The position numbers were made by a program, and so were the translations under genes. Positions 12,060-22,332 of a DNA stretch of 64,000 nt are shown in pieces. The number at the start of each line of letters is the position of its first letter. Position 1 is the stretch's first letter. The DNA lies in assembly GCA_949358305.1 (NCBI GenBank), contig OX442314.1, positions 36,203,608 to 36,267,607 on the forward strand, read 5' to 3'. The DNA is from Strigamia acuminata (Eukaryota; Arthropoda; Chilopoda; Geophilomorpha; Linotaeniidae). The notes beneath the pieces were generated by a model. It saw nothing but the letters and a program-made list of their open reading frames with translations. It was not told the DNA's origin and made no database searches.

Positions 12060-13170
12060 CATTTCTTCATCTGTTTTCACATCCATTGCTTTTTTTTCTG
12101 TTGTACGAGCGCTAGCAAGAATTTTTCTAAAATAATGTGTCACCAAGAAATAAACCTTTAGACTTACCCAAGCAATTCCGTGTACTCTTCGATTTCCTTG
12201 TAGAACATTCATTTTTTATGAAAATAGTTTACAGAAATTAGTTATTTATAAAAATGAAAACTAAAAATAAGTGTCATTTAGAAATTAAAAATATTTAAAT
12301 TATTAACTATTATAAAGGTTACTGTAAAGTAGCATGGTCTATAAGCAATCTCTAAATCATAGAATGAGATAAAAGCAGATTTCATCCCACAAGTTTTTAT
12401 TGAATATTTTCAAAGTTTTTATTCAAACAGGCCAAATCTTTTAGCATTTTCCTTATAATGTTTCTGGAACTTCTTCTAAAATGCTCGAATTGAAAAAATT
12501 AACAAACGGCCATCTTGGAAAGCTAGTTAGCATAAAAGCGAATTTATTAAGATAAGTTTAGGGAGCACTGACGTCAGCGTCGTATGAAAATGACCGATTA
12601 CAGAAGTAAGCAATGTGGGGAAAACACCTCATTCCTATCTTGCATTTCCTCACGGTAATGTAAATACCAAATATATTTGTTTCCACAACCGAATAAACAC
12701 GTTCTATAAGAACAGAAAACCTAATAAACTTATTGTTAACAATTAAAAAAGATGATTACTATTTGCTGAACGCAACCAGGAGAACAATGGTATCACATTT
12801 ATTCTTCCAGTAGGAAAGTGCCCGCTATCTAGAAGAAGCTAGGCTTAGTGCTCGTAAAATTCAATTCGAATATTTTCGTATTTGGAACACCAAATAATTG
12901 TGAATTTGTCAAGCCGTCGACCTAACGAGAAAACTCCGCAAATACGTGGCGAAACAACATTGTGCAATGATTTACTTAACGTGTTGTTTAAAAGATGAAA
13001 TTTTGAAAAAGAAAGAAAAATTGTGTTTTGCATTTAGGATCATGAACATATTACAACGCAAGTTAATCCCTCGCAAGTGCTTCAAAAAAGCAATTGCCCA
13101 GAAAAAACAAAAACAATTTAAATCAAAAATTAATTTAAATTCTCATCCGTCGCGCTTACAGGAACGAACA
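12060..13170. other. Intergenic, no gene seen
   Basis: AT-rich with no supportable exon. The only structure is a block at about 12895-13105 (GTGAATTTGTCAAGCCGTCG, then AAGTTAATCCCTCGCAAGTG) repeated as a diverged direct copy at 13369-13475. The two copies bracket the minus-strand Piwi fragment. Confidence 0.6.
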
Positions 13171-13172
13171 AT

Positions 13173-13370
13173 TTGCTGCCCAGCATAACGCGTTGTTCGA
13201 ATCGGCCTTTCGTCCACGAGGATACCGTTGCCTATTAAGAGTCTTGCCGGTTCCAAAATGTGTCCTTCCAGCTGAAAATTGAAAAAAAGAAATAAATAAA
13301 TACAAAAAAAAAATGCTCAAGCTCGAGCGTACCTTGAGCATGTTCGAATCCAGTGGGACTACCGTAGTGT
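13173..13370 (-). pseudogene. Piwi gene fragment, inverted copy
   Basis: The reverse complement matches the plus-strand fragment at about 13695-13885: an exon end encoding LDSNMLK, a donor GTACGCTCGAG, a T-rich intron ending TTCAG, then CTGGAAGGACAC...CTTGCCG and a decayed tail with GCCGATT and ATAACGCG. Small indels break the frame. With the plus-strand piece it forms a spaced inverted repeat with arms of roughly 190 bp. Confidence 0.65.
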
Positions 13371-13569
13371 GAATTTGTCAGGCCGTCGACCTAACGTGAA
13401 AACTCCGAAAATAAGTGGCGAAACAAAATTTGACATTGTTGTTTGACAAGTTAATCACTTGCTAGTACTTCAATCTTTTGGGATTTCGATGACGATTCCG
13501 CACTACCAGTGTAATTGGTTGCTCGGGATTGCTTCCTCCTCCTTGTTTTTGTTTGTAATGTTTTATTCT

Positions 13570-14247
13570 GTATTTCTCAGACTGCAGATTTGGATTACGA
13601 CGAGGCCAAGATGATGAAGAGCGTGGCCATGCACACGCGTTTGACGCCCAACCAAACGCTTTCTAGAAATGTGCACACTAGACCCGACTCCCGACTGGGG
13701 CCTCGAATTGGATTCGAACATGATCAAGGTATGCTCGAGGTTTTTTATGTATTTGTTTATTTATTTTTTAAATTTTCAGCTGGAAGGACACGAATTAGAA
13801 CCGGAAAGACTCTTATTTGGCAACAGTAAGCCGCTCCTCTTGGACGAAAGAGCCGATTGCAACAACGCGCTGTGCTGGGCAATTGTTTTCTTCAGTCGCG
13901 ATTCAAACAGAAAGCGATGGCTGTCGGTCAGTCGCTCGGAATGGAAATCATAACATTAAAAAATGAAAATGATGCAGTTGACGAGCGACAGGAACGAGAC
14001 ATACGTAAACGCCACCAACAAGCTGGTGAGCGGCAACCCAAACATGCAGATACACGTGATGGTGTGCCCAACCGTGCGCGACGACCGACGACAGAGGCGC
14101 TTCCATCAAGAAGCGCTGCCACCTTGAACTGAGCATGGCCAACCAGGTGGTCAACGTGAGGACTACCTCGAGGGACGTCAGACTGCACAGCGTCATGAAC
14201 AAGATTGTGCTGCAAATAAACTGGACATCGAATTGTGGGGCGTTTGA
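13570..14247 (+). pseudogene. Decayed Piwi-family gene fragment
   Basis: Pieces in different frames line up in Piwi order: MMKSVAMHTRLTPNQ, DWGLELDSNMIK, an intron (13730-13779, GTATGC...TTTCAG), LEGHELEPERLLFGN, LCWAIVFFSRDSNR, AMAVGQSLGMEI, ETYVNATNKLV, MQIHVMVCPTVRDDR, KKRCHLELS, NQVVNVRTTSRDVRLHSV and ELWGV. These correspond to the linker-2 to MID and early PIWI region, stopping just before the catalytic DDH. At least four frameshifts and a missing N- and C-terminus make it non-coding for a full protein. A retained intron shows it came by DNA duplication, not retroposition. Confidence 0.75.
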
Positions 14248-14465
14248 ATTCCCATCGTGAAATATCTTGTTGACTTGACTATTGCAACAAAATGGTAATT
14301 TCTTCCATGACTGTACGCAAATAAAAAAAAATTATAAATAAGAAATTTTATATTTATTGAATCTGATGGTGTATTTTAAATCTATTTTATTTTTTTATTC
14401 ATTTAATAAACTCTACAAAAAAATTGCCTATAGTAAGAAACTCAATACAAGTACTTCAATTACAA

Positions 14466-14586
14466 CACCCTCTATTGACAACTCCCGAATTAATTTCAAG
14501 CGCCGTAAATTAAAAAACAACAACAACAATCATGTGCAATTAAACCTCAAAATTTCAAAATCTCAAGTCTATTTTCCCACAATTAA
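14466..14586 (+). promoter_or_regulatory. 5' flank of copy D, shared with copy C
   Basis: Closely similar to 7624-7750 upstream of copy C, including CAACTCCCGAATTAA and CATGTGCAATTAAACC. It marks C and D as a duplicate pair that kept the same proximal promoter. Confidence 0.5.
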
Positions 14587-17500
14587 ATGAGTTATTTCCG
14601 TCTTTTGTATGTATCATCCACAGCCGCACTCGCTGGGACGTTATGCGCAGCAATTGCGGACAAATGGCGATTTCTCCTCAAAGTAAATGCACAACCACGG
14701 TCCAACGATTCAGCGGATCGCAAAACAAAACAGGTATCCGGACCTGCAACCCGTTGCCAGTCGACCCCGAGCCCGAAACGACTCGCCTACTTCCGGACGA
14801 ATCCTCAGCCGCAAACGGCCGTGTGCGACCCCCGTGAGAAAGTGATTACAATGGGAGGAAAAGGTCGGTCGGTGCCCAGCGATAATCGGGACCCGCGCTT
14901 CGATACGTCGCTTCCTGACCTGGAAAAGACTTTTCACAGCATCGTCATGAGCGGTGATGAAGACGAAGAGTTGGATTTGAGCACCAGTCCGACCAGAAGC
15001 GGCGACGAGTTCACCGATTCCGGCCCTCACGGCGAAATACCACCGGATTCCGAAGAACCGACTTGCGGAACACCAATTTGTAGAAGACCGTCGAATTACG
15101 CACAACCGATTTATGGAACGACAGTGTCCGGAAAACCATTAATTTCTGGTAAAACATTACTTTCCGGAACATTGATTTCCGAAAATCGGTCCATCGACAG
15201 AAAATCATCCATTTCCGGAGCACCGGTTTCCGGAAAACCGTCTATTTCCAGGATACCGTCCATCTCCGGAAAACGGATTTCAGAAATCCCATCAAAATCC
15301 GGAAAACCGATTTCCGAAAAACCGATTTCCGGAATCCCGATTTCCGGAATCCCGATTTCCGGAATCCCATCGACTTCAGAAAAACCAGTTTGCAGAATCC
15401 CATCAACTTCCGGAATCCCGATTTCCGGAATCCCATCGACTTCAGAAAAACCAGTTTGCAGAATCCCATCAACTTCCGGAAAACCGATTTCTGGAATCCC
15501 ATCAACATCCGGAAAACCGATTTCCGAAATCCTAATTTCCGGAATCCCATCGGCTTCAGGAGAACCAGTTAGCAGAATCCCATCGACATCCGGAAGACCG
15601 ATTTTCGGAATCCCATCGACATCCGGAAAACCGATTTCCGGAATCCCAATTTCCGGAATGCCATCGACTTCAGGAGAACCAGTTTGCGGAATCCCATCGA
15701 CTTCTGGCGAACTGATTTGCGGAATGCCCTCGTCTTCCCGAGACCCCGGCAGCCGCAAACGGTCACTGGAAGGAAGTGGCGAATCATCTTTCCACCGCGC
15801 TAAAACCCTCAAAATAGACACTCAAGCGACTGACGACTTGCAGTCCGAACCCTTCCGATTGCACCGACGTCGTCGGCCGCCCGGCGAACAGGTGCAACGT
15901 CGCAAAGCGTCGGAACTCCGCAAGCTTCCAGATTCAATTTTGAACCCACCTCCGAGAGAAGAAGCAATCGTTCGTCCTCCAATCCAACCCGCTGTGCGTT
16001 GGACAGATTACAAGGAAGGAAGACCCGTGTTTCCCTACCCGAAATTCGCCTCTCGAAACCTCATCGAGTACAAGGATTTCGTCCTGTGTTACGATAATCA
16101 GTCGCGAACGGTTTCCTGGACGTTGGAGGTCGTCGTGTCGAAGGACATCGAGAAGTTGAGGTGGAATCCCGTGGCCGATCGAGACGAACCGAGAGTTCCG
16201 GCCGATTTTCGGTCTGGGGACGACGATTATCGGTCGTCGGAAAGTCGGTTCAAGAAACAACACGCGGCGGAAGTCGACTACCATTTGGATCGTGCTAGAC
16301 AACATGTTGCAGAGGCTTGTGTTCACACCAATGTTTTTCCACAGGTGCGAAAGATGTGTTTATTTTTGTTACGTTTTATTTTTTGATTTTGTGTTTGCAG
16401 GTGATGGAAAGCGAATGCCATTCTTGGACTTTGTGGGATGAATTGTACGACTATGTTCTGGATCTTTCGACGTTTGTAACCGAGGTTATTATTCTGACTG
16501 GCGCTTTGTATTTGCCTCGGTAAACATTTTTTGAACGTAGGAATTGTGAGTTTAGTTGGAATTTTATGGTTTTTGTTTGGAATTTTATGGTTTTGGGTGG
16601 AATTTTATGGTTTTGGTTGGAATTTTATGGTTTTGGGTGGAATTTTATGGTTTTGGTTGAAATTTTATGGTTTTGGGGTTGGGTGGAATTGTTGTTTATT
16701 GAATGTTGTATTCCTGTCCGCCAGGTGTCTTTGTCACCTGTGCACCTGTCACTGACACTGACCAATCAGTGACCCGAATTGTATTTGGTGCTCCACGCAC
16801 TTTTTAACATCTGTTTAAGATTAAAACCATCACTGTTAATATTTTCACCTAACAACCACGCGTCTCCATTTTTATGCCTCCAACATATTAGAACAAAAAC
16901 TACAGGTTATGGGCCCAGCACGCTTCCACTGCGCTTAAAAATCATCAAGTTTTGTACCGGAACATTCGAGGAAGTTAAAAACGAATTTAACACGAACATT
17001 CCACAAAAAACAGAACTAAGAAACGATGGCGAACGGCGGCGGAAATTCAGCTCGAATCGAGGCGTTGGGAAAGGAAAACTTCGACACATGGAAGATCCAG
17101 ATGGAAGCAATTTTGGATCAACGGGACCTACTCGTGCACGCGGAAGGTACGTCGAAACGACCAGAAACCATCGAAGGAAACGCGAAACGCGTGAAGGAGA
17201 TCGAAACGTGGGAGAAAAGTGATCGAACAGCCAAAAATGACATTTTGCTAAATATAAAACAATCGGAACTTCGAATGGCCAAAAATTGCAACACCGCGAA
17301 TGAATTATGGAAGAAGTTGCACAGTGTGTACCAATCGAAAGGACCGGCAAGAAAAATCACGTTGTTAAAACGACTCGCAACACACAAAATGGCGGACGGA
17401 GAAAACGTGGAGAATCACTTAAAAGAATTCTTCGAGCTGGTGGATAAGCTACTAGACATGGATTTCAAGATGCCCGAAGACTTCACGACGATTCTACTAC

Positions 17501-20500
17501 TACTAAGCCTGCCAAACTCTTACGACAACTTCAGATGCGCAATAGAATCGCAAGACAAATTGCCTTCACTGGAAGTTTTGGAGGGAAAAATCAAAGACGA
17601 GTCGATCGCCCGCGGAAAAGGAAAAGAAGACGTGTCGGACGCCATGATGGCCAGAAAAACGTTCCAAAAACGTAAGCAACCAAAGAAATACGGCGACGAA
17701 AATTCGAATTCGACCGAGAAACCAGCTTTTAAATACAAGTGCCACGGTTGCGGAAAAATTGGCCACAAAATCGCCGATTGTCGAAGTAAAAGCAAGAAGG
17801 AAAGCGCATCAAGAGCCGAGAAATCCAAGTACGAATTATTTTTCTGCGAGCAAATCGAGACAGCACTGATAAGCGAGACGTCACGACCGAAAAATTGGTG
17901 TTTGGACAGCGGCGCCAGCTCCCACATGTGCTCGAACGATTCAACATTTTCGACGATCGAATTCCTGAAAAACCAAAAACTGAATTTGGCCAGCAAAGCG
18001 AGTACAAAAATCGACGGAAAAGGAACCGCGAAAATTGTCGTCAACACCGGGAACGGAAATATGAAGCTGGATTTGGCGGAAACTCTTTTGGTACGAGATT
18101 TACGAACGAATTTGATGTCAGTCGGGAAGATCACAGAACGGGGACACAAGGTGATTTTCGATGATAAATCAGCAGAAGTGATAAATCCGAAGGGAGAAAT
18201 CGTATTCACCGCCGAAAAAAGGAACGGACTGTATTACATCGTCGACGAGACCGAGGATGCTGCGACTGCAGCGGAAATCGAAGTCGGAACCGGATCAAAA
18301 CCTGCAAAACCCGCAAGTACGAAAATACAAGAATGGCACAAAAGACTTGGGCACCTGAACGAGTCAAGTCTGAAAATACTAAACGAAAAGGCGGACGGAA
18401 TGAATTTGGAAAAGGACGCCAAGCTGCCAACTTGTGAAACTTGCATCGAGGGGAAGCACGCAAGTACGAAATTTCCTGACTCCACGTCAAAAAGCGAAAA
18501 ACTGCTGGAACTTGTACACTCGGACGTTTGCGGACCAATGCCAACAAAGTCCATGAACGGATCAAGATACTTCGTGACCTTCACCGACGACAAATCGAGG
18601 TGGTGCAAGGTGTATTTTCTGAAGCACAAAAGCGAAGTTTTCGAGGCATTCAAATCATTTAAAACGTTTTGCGAGAGGGAAACTGGTTGCGCACTAAAAG
18701 TTTTACGATCGGACAACGGGAAGGAATATGTAAATAAGAAATTCGACACGTATTTACAAGAAAACGGCATAAAGCGCCAAACCAGCGTCGAACGAACCCC
18801 GGAACAAAATGGCGTCTCGGAAAGAATGAATAGAACTTTGATCGAGATGGCACGATGCATGTTACTGCAAGCAAAATTGCCTAACTCATATTGGGCGGAA
18901 GCAATCAACACTGCATGCCACATCCGAAATAAATGCCCGACTAGAAGTTTGGAAAATGAAATCCCGCATCAAGTCTGGACCGGAAGAAAACCGAATGTCG
19001 ACTATTTTCGAGTTTTTGGAAGCAGAGTCTTCGCGTTGGACAAGAAACCGAACAAGGGGAAGTTCGAACCGAAGTCAAAAGAATGTATTCTCATCGGATA
19101 TTGGGACGGATCGAAGGCGTATCGCTTGTGGTCAAAAAGCGAAAACAAAATTATAAAAAGTCGCGATGTGAAATTTGTCGAAAAATCGGAAAATGAAACG
19201 AATGAAGAATGTGAAGAAAACGATAATAACAATAATTTTAATGACATTCTCACCGATTGCAGAACAGATCAAATCGAGAATGGAACCGAAATTTCCGAGG
19301 ACGAAGTCGAGAGCGCAGGCGAGAACGAGCCCGACAATGAGGACGAGAGAGAGACGCAACACGAAGAAGCCGAACCTCGTCAGAATGAAAACGCGCAAAT
19401 AATTCCACGACGATCCTCGAGAACGCCAAAACCTTACCCAAATCGAAATGGGGACCCACCCAGAAAGAAATACACCAGAAAGAATCCGACAACAACTAAT
19501 GAAGTTTTGGACGAAATTGCACAGATAGCAATTCTCGACGATCCAACGACAGCGGCCGAAGCTTTGAATGGAAACGACCCACAAGAATGGATGAAAGCGA
19601 TGAAGGACGAATACGACGCTTTAATTGAAAACGAAACGTGGGAGGAGTGCGACCGACCGAAAAATAGAAACGTAATCGGATGTAGATGGGTCCTCCGCAC
19701 AAAATTTGAAGCAGACGGGTCAATCGAACGCAGAAAGGCCCGACTGGTCGCCAAAGGATATGCACAGCAGCCAGGCATCGACTACTTTGAAACCTACGCG
19801 CCCGTCGCACGACCGGGATCAATTCGAATGATGATGGCAATCGCAGCCGAGTTGGGATTGACCGTACACCAAATGGACGCGATAACGGCATATTTGAACG
19901 GCGAAATCGAAGAGGAAATTTTTATGGAATTCCCCGAATATTTGGAATTTATCGCTGGAATAAAAATCAAGAAAGGAAAAGTCTGCCGGATGAGAAAGGC
20001 ATTATACGGATTGAAGCAGTCGGGTCGCCAGTGGTACAAAAAACTGGACGAGAAGTTGCAAAAGCACGGACTGAAGCCAACAAACGCAGACCCATGCGTG
20101 TATTACCAAACGAATGGAGAAGTCATCACGCTCGTCGCAATCTACGTGGATGATTTTATCATCGCAACGAACTGCAAAAGAAACCTGGAGAAAATAAAAT
20201 CGAACCTGAAGAGCGAGTTCAAAATGAAGGATTTAGGACAAATTCACTACTGTTTGGGAATCGAGTTTAAACAGGACGAAAAGACGAAATCAATCACGAT
20301 GGCGCAGAAAAAATACGTTAAGGACATACTGAATCGTTTCGGAATGCAAGACTGCTCGAAAAACACAACTCCACTCGACGCAAATCAGAAATTGCAGAAA
20401 AACAAAAAAAAGGAGGATGGGACCGACGAAGAGCTACTGGATCCAGAGAAGTTCCCGTACCAAAGTTTAATCGGATCACTAATGTACCTCGCCGTTTGCA

Positions 20501-21959
20501 CTCGACCCGATATTTCCTACACCGTCAGCGCATTAAGTCAATATAATACGTGTTTCACCGGAACTCATTGGACAGCAGCAAAACGCGTCCTAAGATATTT
20601 GAAGCACTCATCGAATCTCGGGCTAAAATTCGAAAAGACCGGAAAAGACTTAGTCGGCTACACGGATGCAGATTGGGGAGCAAACTTGGACGACCGTCGC
20701 TCGTACACCGGCTACTGCTTTAAACTCGCGAACGCGACAATATGCTGGGAAGCAAGAAAGCAGAAGACCGTCGCAACCTCGTCGACCGAAGCAGAATATA
20801 TGGCGTTGGCCGACGCGTCAAAAGAAGCAATCTACTTGCGAAACTTCCTAGACGAAATTAAATACATCAACAAGAAGAAAGAAACGACCCTCATTTATAG
20901 CGATAATCAGGGGGCACACAAATTGGTGCGAAACCCAATTTTTCATTCCAGGACCAAGCACATCGACATTCGCCACCATTTCGTTCGAGAAACATGTGAG
21001 CGGGGAGATATCGACATAGAATTCCTGGAGAGTGAGAAGATGGTCGCCGATGTGTTGACCAAGGGGCTTTTTAAGCCAAAACACGAAGAATTGATCGCCC
21101 AATTTGGATTGAAGGAAATTGTTTAAGAAATATTGTTTTTAATATTTGAATTGTTTGTGAATGAATACTTTAATTTTTTAAATGTCTGAATTGTTTAAGA
21201 AAAATGTTTTGAATTTTAAAATGTAGGAATATTGCCATTCAGGGGAAGTGTTGTTTATTGAATGTTGTATTCCTGTCCGCCAGGTGTCTTTGTCACCTGT
21301 GCACCTGTCACTGACACTGACCAATCAGTGACCCGAATTGTATTTGGTGCTCCACGCACTTTTTAACATCTGTTTAAGATTAAAACCATCACTGTTAATA
21401 TTTTCACCTAACAACCACGCGTCTCCATTTTTATGCCTCCAACATATTAGAACAAAAACTACAGGAATTTTATGGTTTTGGGTGGAATTTTATGGTTTTT
21501 GGTTGGAATTTTATGGTTTTGGTGGGAATTTTGTTTGATTTTCTTCATTTGTGTATATTTGTGCACTAATGTGTTGTTTATGCAGAAAAAATGAAGATGG
21601 TTCGTGGTCTGTTAAGTACGAGGTGATTGGAGCGAACAAAGTGGCAGTGCCGACCCATTTCTATAAAGTGATCGTGTGCCCGAATTGGGATAAGAAAGTC
21701 CGGTTCGAATGCTACAAATTTGAAAACAAACTCAACATCGATATGGATTTGAACAAGTACGTTATTCCGAGACACGAATTGGAACGAGAAACCGGTTTTA
21801 CCATCTTCGAGAAAATACCCGACTGTCTAATTAGTTCCGTCAGAGCATTCCCTCCGTATTTCAAAAAGGTAAACTCAACACCAACGAATTCATCCAATAC
21901 AATCTCCTTTTTTCATAATTTAGCCGATCGAGTGCGAGAATTGTGACATAACTCCGTGA
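14587..21959 (+). CDS. EndoG-like pseudo-nuclease D (4 exons, copia in intron 2)
   Basis: Exons 14587-16344, 16401-16519, 21586-21868 and 21924-21959 give 731 aa. The N-terminus is almost the same as in C (hydrophobic, ending LKVNAQP). Residues about 155-400 are a serine/proline linker of ISGIPSTSGKP-type repeats. Then come NRRRRP-like RRRRPP, FVLCYDNQSRTVSWTLE, FKKQHAAE (DRGH replaced, His kept), TNVFPQ, LWDELYDY (metal Glu lost), LTGALYLP, KYEVIGANKVAVPTHFYKV, ECYKFENK and a short last exon ending ECENCDITP. Intron 2 (16520-21585) contains a complete copia retrotransposon. The element lies in the sense orientation and may bring premature polyadenylation, so the amount of full-length transcript is uncertain. 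Predicted inactive as a nuclease. Confidence 0.83.
16545..16689 (+). repeat. 20-bp minisatellite, left part, intron 2 of copy D
   Basis: Copies of GGAATTTTATGGTTTTGGGT (20 bp) interrupted by the copia insertion and resuming at 21464-21535. Related in sequence to the array in intron 2 of C, so the array predates the C/D split. Confidence 0.9.
16690..16904 (+). repeat. copia 5' LTR
   Basis: 215 bp, TG...CA ends, appears identical to the 3' copy at 21249-21463. It ends immediately before the primer-binding site. Confidence 0.97.
16905..16934 (+). other. copia primer-binding site (initiator tRNA-Met half)
   Basis: The sequence directly after the LTR begins GGTTATGGGCCCAGCACGC. It is complementary to the anticodon arm of initiator tRNA-Met (loop with CAU), with only one apparent mismatch over 30 nt against the general eukaryotic sequence. 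This is the primer type known from Drosophila copia, where a cleaved 5' half of the tRNA primes synthesis. Confidence 0.85.
17026..21126 (+). CDS. copia Gag-Pol polyprotein
   Basis: 1,366 aa, one frame. Order: Gag with a CCHC knuckle CHGCGKIGHKIADC (about 238-251); aspartic protease WCLDSGASSHM (about 290); integrase zinc domain HKRLGHL...CETC (about 440-475); rve core with HSDVCGP, LRSDNGKEY and PEQNGVSERMNRT (D, D, E); reverse transcriptase from WVLRTKF through YAPVARP, VHQMDAITAYLNG, ALYGLKQSGRQW to the YVDDF box (about 1040); RNase H with GYTDADWG, SSTEAEYMAL and SDNQGA. All catalytic boxes are present and there is no stop or frameshift. Start chosen at the first ATG after the primer-binding site, giving MANGGGNS. 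Confidence 0.97.
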   Translation: MANGGGNSARIEALGKENFDTWKIQMEAILDQRDLLVHAEGTSKRPETIEGNAKRVKEIETWEKSDRTAKNDILLNIKQSELRMAKNCNTANELWKKLHSVYQSKGPARKITLLKRLATHKMADGENVENHLKEFFELVDKLLDMDFKMPEDFTTILLLLSLPNSYDNFRCAIESQDKLPSLEVLEGKIKDESIARGKGKEDVSDAMMARKTFQKRKQPKKYGDENSNSTEKPAFKYKCHGCGKIGHKIADCRSKSKKESASRAEKSKYELFFCEQIETALISETSRPKNWCLDSGASSHMCSNDSTFSTIEFLKNQKLNLASKASTKIDGKGTAKIVVNTGNGNMKLDLAETLLVRDLRTNLMSVGKITERGHKVIFDDKSAEVINPKGEIVFTAEKRNGLYYIVDETEDAATAAEIEVGTGSKPAKPASTKIQEWHKRLGHLNESSLKILNEKADGMNLEKDAKLPTCETCIEGKHASTKFPDSTSKSEKLLELVHSDVCGPMPTKSMNGSRYFVTFTDDKSRWCKVYFLKHKSEVFEAFKSFKTFCERETGCALKVLRSDNGKEYVNKKFDTYLQENGIKRQTSVERTPEQNGVSERMNRTLIEMARCMLLQAKLPNSYWAEAINTACHIRNKCPTRSLENEIPHQVWTGRKPNVDYFRVFGSRVFALDKKPNKGKFEPKSKECILIGYWDGSKAYRLWSKSENKIIKSRDVKFVEKSENETNEECEENDNNNNFNDILTDCRTDQIENGTEISEDEVESAGENEPDNEDERETQHEEAEPRQNENAQIIPRRSSRTPKPYPNRNGDPPRKKYTRKNPTTTNEVLDEIAQIAILDDPTTAAEALNGNDPQEWMKAMKDEYDALIENETWEECDRPKNRNVIGCRWVLRTKFEADGSIERRKARLVAKGYAQQPGIDYFETYAPVARPGSIRMMMAIAAELGLTVHQMDAITAYLNGEIEEEIFMEFPEYLEFIAGIKIKKGKVCRMRKALYGLKQSGRQWYKKLDEKLQKHGLKPTNADPCVYYQTNGEVITLVAIYVDDFIIATNCKRNLEKIKSNLKSEFKMKDLGQIHYCLGIEFKQDEKTKSITMAQKKYVKDILNRFGMQDCSKNTTPLDANQKLQKNKKKEDGTDEELLDPEKFPYQSLIGSLMYLAVCTRPDISYTVSALSQYNTCFTGTHWTAAKRVLRYLKHSSNLGLKFEKTGKDLVGYTDADWGANLDDRRSYTGYCFKLANATICWEARKQKTVATSSTEAEYMALADASKEAIYLRNFLDEIKYINKKKETTLIYSDNQGAHKLVRNPIFHSRTKHIDIRHHFVRETCERGDIDIEFLESEKMVADVLTKGLFKPKHEELIAQFGLKEIV
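21241..21248 (+). other. copia polypurine tract
   Basis: AGGGGAAG immediately before the 3' LTR, the expected position for plus-strand priming. Confidence 0.8.
21249..21463 (+). repeat. copia 3' LTR
   Basis: 215 bp, appears identical to the 5' LTR, followed by the GGAAT target duplication. Confidence 0.97.
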
Positions 21960-22332
21960 CACTATTTACAAACAATTTCTGTAAAACATTTATAAAGCAA
22001 AATTAAAAAAAATCCATTATTAACCCCACTCATGAATCTTATTTCATTACAATCAAATCATCAACTACGAATAATTTCATAAAAATCCACTCAAACAAAA
22101 ATTTAAAAAAAATTAAAATCCTACAACAAAAATTTACCCCCGCCCTCAACATCCACAATTCTCCCAATAAAACATAAAAAAAAACCTCCCAAACCACACC
22201 ACCCTCTCTAGTCAACCCCAGAATTAACTCAAACCTAAAAACAATACAAAAACCTCAACAATCGCTTCCAAAACTCATCTCTCTCTCTCTCGCTTTAACC
22301 CTCAAAATCCCCAGAGTATTCCTCCAAACTAA

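Larger units (their letters stand above)
16690..21463 (+). mobile_element. Full-length Ty1/copia retrotransposon
   Basis: 4,774 bp with 215-bp LTRs (16690-16904 and 21249-21463) that begin TGTTG and end CTACA and appear identical base for base. A 5-bp target duplication GGAAT flanks it (16685-16689 and 21464-21468). One intact open frame encodes Gag-Pol. The identical LTRs and open frame indicate a recent insertion that may still be competent. Confidence 0.97.
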
